NCBI GenBank assembly: GCA_050014815.1
Contig: JBEKCP010000036.1
Span: 1 to 19,600 of the forward strand
Reading direction: 5' to 3'
DNA: 19,600 nt
DNA from: JBEKCP01 sp050014815
Lineage (GTDB): Bacteria; Planctomycetota; Planctomycetia; Pirellulales; Thermoguttaceae
Part shown: positions 1-7,200 of the stretch, in pieces
Layout: each line of letters starts with the position of its first letter
Position numbering within the stretch: position 1 is the first letter of the stretch
Notes under the pieces: generated by a model
Told to the model about the DNA's origin: nothing
The model's input: the letters and a program-made list of their open reading frames with translations, nothing else
Databases searched by the model: none
Translations under genes and position numbers: made by a program

Positions 1-620
1 TTCTTATCCAGCAGCAGGTTGCCCGGCTTGATGTCGCGGTGGATGATGCCTTGCTCGTGGGCATACTGGAGTCCGCGGGCGGCCTGGAGGGTGCACTCGA
101 CCGCTTGCCGGACCTCCAGCGGTCCATGCTCCTTGACGGCGGTGGCCAGGTCGTGCCCTTCGATGTACTCCATCGCCAGGTAGTACATCCCCCGGTGCTC
201 GCCGGCATCGTAGGCCGTGACGATGTTGGGATGGATGAGTTGGGCGGCCGCTTGCACCTCGCGATGGAACCGCTCGACGGCCCCCGCCTGTTTCATGGCC
301 GCGAGGGGCAGAACCTTGATGGCCACGATGCGTTTCATCCGGCGATGCCGGGCCTTCAAGACCACGCCCATGCCCCCCTCGCCGATCTGGTCCAGCACGG
401 TGTATTCGCCGAAGACCAGCACTTTGGTCTTGCCCTGGTAGACGGCCTGGGCCTGGTACTTGGTGAGCTTGCCGTGCTGGACGAGGACCTGGGCGAGCTG
501 CTGGACATCCCTGGGCCGCTTGTCCGACGGGAGGCCCTCCTGGAACTTGGCGACCTCGGCCGCCGACATGAGGCCGGACTCGGTCAGCCGCTCGATGAAT
601 TGCTGGACGGTGATCGCCAT
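1..620 (-). CDS. Serine/threonine protein kinase, N-terminal part (cut by window edge)
   Basis: This is a Hanks-type protein kinase that would phosphorylate Ser/Thr on unknown targets. 206 complete codons are visible. Residues 1-70 form a helical extension (ESGLMSAAEV ... GKLTKYQAQAVYQGK) of the kind that precedes many planctomycete kinases. The kinase fold starts near residue 72. The glycine loop GEGGMG is at 80-85, the ATP-binding lysine in VAIK is K102, a likely partner Glu is E121, and the catalytic loop HRDIKPGN has D196 as catalytic base. The reading frame is open to the window edge, so the DFG motif and anything C-terminal (membrane segment, sensor domain) lie outside. The ATG at 620 was chosen because the conserved extension begins there; no clear Shine-Dalgarno precedes it. 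A promoter-like pair lies about 45 bases upstream. It sits downstream of the exbB-exbD-TonB-like run on the same strand, separated by a repeat, so it is probably transcribed on its own. Confidence 0.93.
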   Translation of the reverse strand, partial: MAITVQQFIERLTESGLMSAAEVAKFQEGLPSDKRPRDVQQLAQVLVQHGKLTKYQAQAVYQGKTKVLVFGEYTVLDQIGEGGMGVVLKARHRRMKRIVAIKVLPLAAMKQAGAVERFHREVQAAAQLIHPNIVTAYDAGEHRGMYYLAMEYIEGHDLATAVKEHGPLEVRQAVECTLQAARGLQYAHEQGIIHRDIKPGNLLLDK

Positions 621-664
621 CAAGAGGCCCCGGCCACCGGACCACGGCGGTGCAACATCCGTCT

Positions 665-694
665 ACTATACACAAAGGCCGACATGGGCGGCAA
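665..694 (-). promoter_or_regulatory. Candidate sigma70-type promoter of the kinase gene
   Basis: On the minus strand TTGCCG (694-689) is followed after 18 bases by TATAGT (670-665). The elements match the consensus at 4 of 6 and 5 of 6 positions. The predicted start is near 658, giving a leader of about 38 bases before the kinase ATG at 620. This is assigned by eye. Confidence 0.4.
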
Positions 695-740
695 GCCCCC
701 CATCTATAGGGAGCGAGGGGACTGATTTGCAAGAGCCGCC

Positions 741-795
741 GGGGACTGGCACATTTTTCGCCGCGAGAAATGTGCCGGGTACCCTCTGGGTGCCC
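741..795 (+). repeat. Dispersed palindromic repeat, copy 1
   Basis: It starts GGGGACTGGCAC and ends GTGCCGGGTACCCTCTGGGT. A 9-bp stem (GGCACATTT/AAATGTGCC) lies between. A second copy in inverted orientation is at 12892-12956. The sequence GTGAACGGTTGCC follows at 815-827. It lies between the TonB-like gene and the kinase gene, outside coding sequence. Confidence 0.8.
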
Positions 796-834
796 TTACG
801 GCCGAAGGGTCCCCGTGAACGGTTGCCACGCGCG

Positions 835-2331
835 TCACATGTCGCCCAGGAAGATGCACATGGAGAACCCGGTGGCCCCCCACGCGTTCTCCAACTTGAA
901 GAGCACCGGATTGAAGCCCTTCTTGAACTGGACCTTCTTGATGCCGCGGTCCGGGATCCACGGATGGGGCGTTTTGCCGCTCATGAAGATGATCTCGCCG
1001 TTCATCCAGGCCTTGCCGTAGTCGTCGCTGCCGAAGATGCACAGGCGTTCCTGATCGGTTTCCGCGTAGATCTCGGTGTAGGCGTACCAGATGGCCGCGT
1101 CCATGGGCCGATGCGGCACCACCGGCAGCGCATTGGCCATCCGGAACAGCCACTGGACCGGCTTGCCGTCCCAGCCGATATAAACCGCGTCCAGATCGAT
1201 CCCCTTCTCGATACTCGATTCGGGAGGGAAGGCATAGTCGATCTTTTCCCGGTTGGGGTTCGGGAAAGGCCCGACGATGTACCAACTGTCGACGAACATC
1301 CAGTTGTTCTGTTCCAGGGAGCCGTCCGAGATGAGTTTGCGGCCGTGCGCCGGCAGCTTCTTTCCCAGGTCCATGGACTTCTGGATAGGGAACACCTCGT
1401 CCTTGTGGGTGACGGGGCCAATTCCTTCTCCCCAGGGATGGGAGAACGCATGGGGATTGGCCGGGGTATATCCCTGGAACAGGCCGGTGTCACGGCGCCC
1501 GGCGAAGCCTCCTCCGCCCTCGTAGTCGCCCGGCACCCATACGCCGCCTCCCCCCCCGCTGGCGATGGTTCCGCCCACGTCGTCGCCCATGATCCCCTTG
1601 ATCATGTCGAGCATTCGCTGTTGGGCGGCGACCATGGAGCCCACTTCCACGCGGGCCTTGTCGATCTCGGCCTGCAAGGCCTCCAGCTTTCCGTCCGTGA
1701 GGCTTGTGATCGTCTCGCCGAAGACGTTGGCGTTCAGGGGCGGGTGCTGGGGAATCGCGATCTTCGTCGCCTTCACGGCATCGGGCAACGCGACCCCTTG
1801 GATGCGCGCAAGTTCCACGGTCCTCAGTTGCCGGTAGTAGCCGTGCGCCGTGATCTCGATGTTCTTCGCGATATCGTAGAGTTCGAGGATGTTCTTGCCC
1901 TTGAGGCTCGCGTCGATGGACGGGCCGGGGGAGCCCAGCATGTCGGGGCTCTCCGTGGGGATGTGGGCGAAGTATCGCTTCGAGGTCCGGTCACAATACC
2001 GCTGCAGCTCCTCCGCGATGCCCCTCTGTTCCTCGATCTTCGCCCTCAGCCGGTTCGTAGCGGCTGTGAGCATGTAATCGACCATCTTCTTCCCGCGTCC
2101 CTCGGGGATCTTCGCGATGACGTCGTGCCGGTCGGTCTTCTTGAGGAACCACTCCCGCAGGGGGGTGAACCAGACGATCGCGACCACCACGGCCACGTGG
2201 ACCGTGATGGAAAGGGTCCACCAGAAGGCGCCCCATTTCGCGCCTTCCTTCTTCCGGGGGACCACTGACAAGGGGATGATGGGCTGGGCATTCTGGCCGC
2301 CGCCCGGCTGGTTCTGATTAACTTCTGGCAT
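835..2331 (-). CDS. TonB-like membrane protein of an ExbB/ExbD system, with a C-terminal GPF beta module
   Basis: This 498-residue protein has a cytoplasmic N-terminus (about 1-32, with the basic stretch RKK), one membrane segment (about 34-56) and a large periplasmic part. The membrane segment contains SITVH, giving Ser41-x3-His45, followed by Ile52 and Thr56. This matches the spacing of the TonB transmembrane motif Ser16/His20/Leu27/Ser31, with two conservative changes. Residues 65-250 are mostly helical and charged. A Gly-rich linker follows at about 255-285. The last 160 residues contain WYIVGPF (350-356) and FGSDDYGKAWMNG (433-445), a predicted beta-sandwich. No Pro-rich linker or TonB C-terminal fold is visible. 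The ATG has AGGAG five bases upstream and lies 58 bases after exbD, so the three genes look cotranscribed. I infer a TonB-equivalent energy transducer; a plain ExbBD-associated envelope protein is the alternative. Confidence 0.88.
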   Translation of the reverse strand: MPEVNQNQPGGGQNAQPIIPLSVVPRKKEGAKWGAFWWTLSITVHVAVVVAIVWFTPLREWFLKKTDRHDVIAKIPEGRGKKMVDYMLTAATNRLRAKIEEQRGIAEELQRYCDRTSKRYFAHIPTESPDMLGSPGPSIDASLKGKNILELYDIAKNIEITAHGYYRQLRTVELARIQGVALPDAVKATKIAIPQHPPLNANVFGETITSLTDGKLEALQAEIDKARVEVGSMVAAQQRMLDMIKGIMGDDVGGTIASGGGGGVWVPGDYEGGGGFAGRRDTGLFQGYTPANPHAFSHPWGEGIGPVTHKDEVFPIQKSMDLGKKLPAHGRKLISDGSLEQNNWMFVDSWYIVGPFPNPNREKIDYAFPPESSIEKGIDLDAVYIGWDGKPVQWLFRMANALPVVPHRPMDAAIWYAYTEIYAETDQERLCIFGSDDYGKAWMNGEIIFMSGKTPHPWIPDRGIKKVQFKKGFNPVLFKLENAWGATGFSMCIFLGDM

Positions 2332-2389
2332 GCTGACTCCTTCTCCCGTCGATGCCGGCGCCCCGGCTGCGGGGCCCGCGCAAGGCCAC

Positions 2390-2812
2390 TCAGTCCAAGC
2401 TCCGGAATCCCACGCTGCGGAGCCCTTCGAACTGCAGCAAGTCCATCACGTAGACGATGTGCTGGAAGGCGCACTGCCGGTCCGCCTCGACGCGGACGCG
2501 CCGGTCCGGGCCGTCCGCCGCCGCCTGCCGCAGGCGCTTGTGAAGGATCGTCTTGGAGACGGGCTCCGATTCCAGGTAGATCTGCCCGTCCTTCGTGAGC
2601 TCGATGATCAGCGTGTCGTGTTTCGACACGGTTTTGCCGGCCGCCGCAGAGTTGGGCAGCATGATCTGCAGCTCCTTGTGCGGCTTGGTCACGCTGGCGG
2701 TGGCCAGGAAGAACACGAGGATCAGAACGAAGCAGTCGATCAGCGGCACGATCGGCAGCGGGTTCTGGTGCTGGACGTCTTCGTCCTGGAATTCGGCTTT
2801 TCGCGACTTCAT
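2390..2812 (-). CDS. exbD: ExbD/TolR-family biopolymer transport protein
   Basis: This 140-residue protein has one N-terminal membrane segment (about 19-41) and a periplasmic domain, the usual ExbD/TolR layout and length. The segment carries the family signature PLIDCFVLILVFF with Asp26, which corresponds to the membrane aspartate of ExbD that takes part in proton translocation. With ExbB it would form the inner-membrane motor converting proton motive force into movement of a TonB or TolA partner. The start codon overlaps the exbB stop in an ATGA arrangement, and AGGAGG lies seven bases upstream, which fixes this start and indicates translational coupling. The frame stays open far upstream, but that extension runs antiparallel in register through exbB and is not used. 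The TonB-like gene follows after 58 bases. ExbD and TolR cannot be separated by sequence alone here. Confidence 0.93.
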   Translation of the reverse strand: MKSRKAEFQDEDVQHQNPLPIVPLIDCFVLILVFFLATASVTKPHKELQIMLPNSAAAGKTVSKHDTLIIELTKDGQIYLESEPVSKTILHKRLRQAAADGPDRRVRVEADRQCAFQHIVYVMDLLQFEGLRSVGFRSLD

Positions 2813-3597
2813 GACCGGACCTCCTTGCCCTTCAGGAACCAGTCGCTGATCAGGAAGCTGGCTTCTTCCTCGAGCAGGCCGTTCAGGTACTGGGTCCGCA
2901 GCTTGATGATGTGGTAGATGAAGAGCATCGGGATGGCCACCACGAGCCCGAAGGCGGTGCAGACCAGGGCCTTCGAGATGCCGGACGCCATGATGCTCGG
3001 ATCGCCCATCGCGCCGGCCATGGCGATCATCTCGAACGTCTCGATGATGCCCAACACCGTGCCCAAGAGCCCGAACAGCGGGCAGATCGTCGCCACGGCC
3101 ACCATGGGATAGGCGAACATCTGGTGCATGGTCATGTCGCGGCCGGCGATCTCGCCGGCGGCCTCGGTAACCGCGTCGACGCCGGCCTCCCGCTTGCGGA
3201 CGATGTAAAGGATGATCTTGCCCAAGGTGCTCTTGCGATACTTCTGGGCGAGCGCCTCGACCTCGTCGAACTTGCCCTCCTTCCACAGCCGGTTGGCCTC
3301 GTTCGCCAGCCGGTCGGGAACGAACAGTCGCCGTCTCAGGCGGAAGACCCTTTCCAGCAGAGAGGCCAACCCGATCGTGGAGGCCAGGAGGATGGCCCAC
3401 ATCGTGCCGCCGCCCGCCTCGAACCGGTTCTTCAGGGTTTCCCAGGCGGCGGCGACGCTGAAGGGTTCGCCGGCGCTTTCGCCGATCATCGCGCCCCCGC
3501 CCTTCGGACCATCGGCCGCAACCGCCTGCGCCGACACGACGGCAACGCCGATCATCAGGGCAACCGTCATCCAACAAAGAAATGTTCTTGCCTGCAT
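2809..3597 (-). CDS. exbB: ExbB/TolQ-family (MotA/TolQ/ExbB) proton channel protein with signal peptide
   Basis: This 262-residue protein starts with a cleavable-looking signal peptide (about 1-28, ending SAQAVAADG) and a short exported stretch. Three membrane segments follow, at about 64-82, 161-188 and 206-231. The second holds the family motif CPLFGLLGTVLGIIETF and the third GISKALVCTAFGLVVAIP. These carry the conserved channel threonines Thr180 and Thr214. Residues 88-150 form the cytoplasmic loop. It would form the pentameric channel that surrounds ExbD. An in-frame GTG lies two codons upstream at 3603, but GAGGAG sits seven bases before the ATG at 3597 and only one base before the GTG, so the ATG is preferred. 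It is the first gene of the exbB-exbD-TonB-like run. The extra signal peptide distinguishes it from E. coli ExbB. Confidence 0.94.
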   Translation of the reverse strand: MQARTFLCWMTVALMIGVAVVSAQAVAADGPKGGGAMIGESAGEPFSVAAAWETLKNRFEAGGGTMWAILLASTIGLASLLERVFRLRRRLFVPDRLANEANRLWKEGKFDEVEALAQKYRKSTLGKIILYIVRKREAGVDAVTEAAGEIAGRDMTMHQMFAYPMVAVATICPLFGLLGTVLGIIETFEMIAMAGAMGDPSIMASGISKALVCTAFGLVVAIPMLFIYHIIKLRTQYLNGLLEEEASFLISDWFLKGKEVRS

Positions 3598-3855
3598 CAA
3601 CACTCTCCTCGTTATTATGGGTTCTTCTGCGCCGGCTCCGGTCCCGGCTCGCGCCGGAACCGTTCCGCATCAACAACGCGTCCATGATCCAGTCGGTGGA
3701 ACATGATCGCACACAAAAAAGTCGTCAGGTGGGGGGAAGACCATCCGGCCCCGAGAGTCGATTCAACGCCAGGGGATGGCGCGGCTCGCGGGACACATAA
3801 GGGCTCTTCGGGGTTCAGGTGGGATCAAGCATCGGGAGGGCTCTTATCACGAATT

Positions 3856-3884
3856 AGTATAACATCGGCAAAAACAGGATGGAA
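3856..3884 (-). promoter_or_regulatory. Weak candidate promoter for exbB
   Basis: On the minus strand TTCCAT (3884-3879) is followed after 17 bases by TATACT (3861-3856). The -10 element is good and the -35 element is poor. The leader to the exbB ATG would be about 250 bases. No better pair was found closer to the gene. Confidence 0.25.
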
Positions 3885-4000
3885 GCGCCTTGTGCGCGGA
3901 TTTTTTTCGATCGGACCCAAATGCCTCTGGAGAGGGGGCTTGCGGCGGAGCTTCCACGCTTGGAGTCTGGCAAGCTTTCTTGGCGGGCGCTTCACGCGGT

Positions 4001-4064
4001 ATACCAACCCGAAGCGCCAGCGAGGGTTCTCGCACCGGCCCTCGCTGGCGCTTCGGGTTGGTAT
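4001..4064. repeat. Perfect 26-bp inverted repeat of the planctomycete NPKRQRG type
   Basis: The arms at 4001-4026 and 4039-4064 are exact reverse complements, separated by a 12-base loop. Reading across it in one frame gives NPKRQRG ... PSLALRVG, a translation I recognise from dispersed palindromes in many planctomycete genomes. It is noncoding here. As RNA it would fold into a very stable hairpin. Confidence 0.9.
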
Positions 4065-4098
4065 GACGGCCGCCGGAAAGACTTGCCACACCCTATGC

Positions 4099-4127
4099 TT
4101 GCATCCGTTTTGCGTGGCAGTCATAAT
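4099..4127 (+). promoter_or_regulatory. Candidate promoter of the HEAT/rod lipoprotein gene
   Basis: TTGCAT (4099-4104), 17-base spacer, CATAAT (4122-4127). The -10 element matches 5 of 6 positions and the -35 element only the TTG. The start would be near 4134, leaving a leader of about 138 bases. Confidence 0.33.
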
Positions 4128-4271
4128 AGGGATCGTCGGCCGGATTGGAGAACCCGCCGCGAACGTCTCCGAGCCAGAGCATTGTCCCACCTGCGGCCCG
4201 GCAAAGTTTAGGGGGTCTCCCCGGCACGCCCCGCCCCGAGAACACCCACCCCAAAACACTGTTTGGATGCA

Positions 4272-7200
4272 ATGAACATGTTCTGGATCCCTCAGACCCG
4301 CGCGGCAATTGCCGCAGCGATCCTCATCACCCTGGTCCTGGGCTGCCCGGGAGGTTGCGGCAGATCGTCTCCTGCCGCCAACGAGACTCGTCACATGATC
4401 GATAACCTCCGCAGCAGCAATCCCCAGACCCGCGCCTCGGCCGCCAGGCGGCTGGGCGAATTGAAGTGCGAGGATGCGGTGCAGCCTCTGGCGCGGCTGC
4501 TGGTGGATACGGAAAAGGACGCGCGACTGGAGGCGATCGTAGCCCTGGGCGAGATTGGCACCGAGCGCGCGGCAGATCCCCTGTGCAAGGCCCTTCGCTC
4601 GGGGGAATGGACCGAGCGCAAGGCGGCTGCGGAGTCGCTGGGAAAGGTCAAGGACCCGCGGTCGATCGAAGCGCTCTTGGCTCTGCTTCACGACGAGCAG
4701 TCGGCGGTGGCGGCCGCCGCCGCGCAGGCGCTGGTGGCCATCGGCAAGCCCGCGACGCCGGCGTTGCTGGAAGCCGGCAAGACGGCGGCGGGCGAGATCG
4801 CGCTTTTGGACCCGGCCGTGACTGAGCTGACGGCGGCCGAGAAAGCCGCGACGGCCAAGGTCGCTGCGGCCACGGCGGCGCTCGAGCGACTGAGGGCCGC
4901 TGGGAAGGCCGCGCGGCCGGAGCTGCCCCGCCGCGACAAGCGTCCCAAACGCGCAGAGACCACGCTCGTGGAGGAGTCCCGCGACGTGGCCCCTCCCCTG
5001 TCAAGGCCGTACCACAATATCCCGAAGCACCCCAAGGCAGCCCCGCGGCTTGACGAGGCGGCCATCGCGGAGAGGGCCGCGAAAGAGGCCGCCGCCGAGC
5101 AAGCCGCCGCGGAGAGGGCCGCCGCCGAACGGGCGGCCGCGGAAAAGGCCGCCGCGGAAAGGGTTGCCGCCGCGAAGGCCGCCGCCGAGAAAGCCGCGGC
5201 CGACAAGGCCGCCGCGAAATTGGCCGCGGAGAACGCCGTCACGGAGAAGACCGCCGCGGCGAAGACGGCCGCGGAAAAGGCGGCCGCCGCGAAGACGGTT
5301 GCCGAGACCGCCGCCGCCGAAAAGGTCGAGACCGACAGGCTCTTGGCCGAGAAAGTCGCGGCGGAAAAGACTGCCCTCGCGAAGGCCGCGACCGACAAGA
5401 CGGCGGCCGAGAAGGCCGCCGCTGAGAAGTCCGCCGCCGACAAGATCCTCGCCGAGAAAGTCGCCGCCGAGAAGAAGGCCGCCGAGAAGGCCGTCGCGGA
5501 CGCCGCCGCCGCGGAAATGGCGGACAGGGAGCGCGAATCCGCGGAGAAGTTCGCGGCCGGCGCCGCCGCGGCGGAGAAGATCGCCGCCGAGAAATCCGCC
5601 GCCGAGAAGGCGGCTGCCGACGCGGCCGCCGCCGAGAAAACCGCCGCCGACAAAGCCGTAACCGAAACGACCACCGCCGAAAGGCTTGCCGCGACGAAGG
5701 CGACGTCGGCCCGGGCGGCAGCCGAGAAGGCCGCGGAGGGGAAGGCACGCGCCGAGAAGGCCGCCGCGGAAAAGGCCGAGGCCGCCAGGATCGCCGCGGA
5801 GAAGGCCGCCAAGGACGATAAACCCGCGGCGAAGACCGCCGCAGAAAAGGCCGACGCGGCCAAGGCCGAGGCGGAGAAGGTCGCCGCCGAGAAGGCCCAG
5901 GCGGCCGAGATCGCCGCGGAAAAGGCCGAGGACGCCAAGGCCGCCGCCGAGAAGGCCGTGGCTGAGAAGGCCGACGCCCTGAAGATTGCCGCCGAGAAGG
6001 CGGCTGCCGCCAAGGCCGCCGCGGAGAAGGGTGCCCCGGCCAGGCTCGCGGCCACCAAGGCCGCCGCCGAGAAGGCTGCCGCCGAGAAAACCGCTTCGGC
6101 GAAGGTAGTCGCGGCGAAATCGGCCGCCCAGAGTGCCGCCACAGCCAAGACCGCCGCCGACAAGGCCGCCGCCGAGAAGACGGCCGGTGAGCAGACGGTC
6201 GGCGAAAAGGCGGCGGTGGCGAAGGCGGCCGATGAGAAGGCCGCTGCCGCCAAGGCGGCCGCCGACAAAGCGACCGCCGAGCGGGTGGTCGCCGAAAAGC
6301 CCGCCGCCGACAGGACCGTCGCCGCCAAGGCCGCCGCGGACAAGGCCGCGCTGGAGAAGACCGCCGCCGACAAGGCCCAGGCGGAGAAAACGGCCGCCGA
6401 GAAGCTCGTCGCCGACATCGCTGCCGCGGAGAAGGCCGCCGCAGACAGGGCTGCCGCAGGCAAGGCAGCCGAAGAGAAAGCCCTCGCCGATCTGGCCGAG
6501 GCCGAGAAGGTCGCCGAGCAGACCCTCGCGGAGAAGACCGCCAAGGAAACCTCGTTGCGGATCGCGTGCCAGATCGGCGAGCAGGTCGCCGTCGCCCTTG
6601 GCGATTTCGGCGACCCCGCCGCGATGGACGTGTTGCGGGCCTTGATGCAGGCCCCCTCCTGGCCGGTCCGCGTAACCGCCGCCGATGCCCTGGTGAAGTT
6701 GGGCGACTTGAAGTCGGCCGACTTCCTGGCGGAGCAGTTGGGCGCGGCCGACGAACGCGCCAGCAGCATGGCACAGGATGCGCTCCGCCGCATGGGTCCC
6801 GCGGCGATCCCCAGCCTCACGAAGGCGATGGCCGGCGATCGAGCCGGTGCGCGGCTGAAGGCCGTCAACCTGCTGGCCAAGCTGGACGAGGCTGGCGTCG
6901 TTTTGCCGCTGCTGATCGCGACGATCGACAAGGATTCTCGCGTCCAGCAGCGGGCGCAAGCGGCGCTTGGCCCGCGGCTGGGCCTGGCCGAGACCCTGAA
7001 AGAACTGCTCTCCGCGCTGGCCAGTCCGGATCCGGACGTTCGCCTGGCGGCCTGCGAGGCAGTCGGCAAGACAGGCCAGGTGTTCCCGGTGGCTTCCATG
7101 GCGGCGCTGCTGAAAGACGACAAGGTCCAGACCCGTATCACCGCTGCGGAGGTCCTCGGACAACTCCAAGACCGCGCGGCGGTCGAGCCGCTGCTGGCCG

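Larger units (their letters stand above)
3598..4271. other. Gene-poor divergent region between exbB and the HEAT/rod gene
   Basis: About 670 bases between two divergently transcribed genes. No open frame here has a convincing start, recognisable protein signature or neighbour in frame. It contains the 26-bp palindrome at 4001-4064, candidate promoters on each strand, and an A-rich patch near 3711-3719. The part next to exbB is the exbB leader, with GAGGAG at 3605-3610. I see no RNA gene. Confidence 0.6.

Noticed and set aside
460..2268. A 602-codon plus-strand open frame opposite the TonB-like gene
   Set aside because: The minus frame has a Shine-Dalgarno, a TonB-like membrane segment and operon position; the plus frame is its shadow and crosses repeat copy 1.
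2390..3712. Extended 440-residue reading of exbD through exbB
   Set aside because: The frame is open by chance in GC-rich DNA. The extra part is Arg/Gly-rich nonsense overlapping exbB, and ExbD has its own Shine-Dalgarno and family-typical start at 2812.
3825..4691. Minus-strand 288-residue frame and smaller frames in the divergent region
   Set aside because: They cross the palindrome and the start of the HEAT gene, have no ribosome-binding context and no family features.
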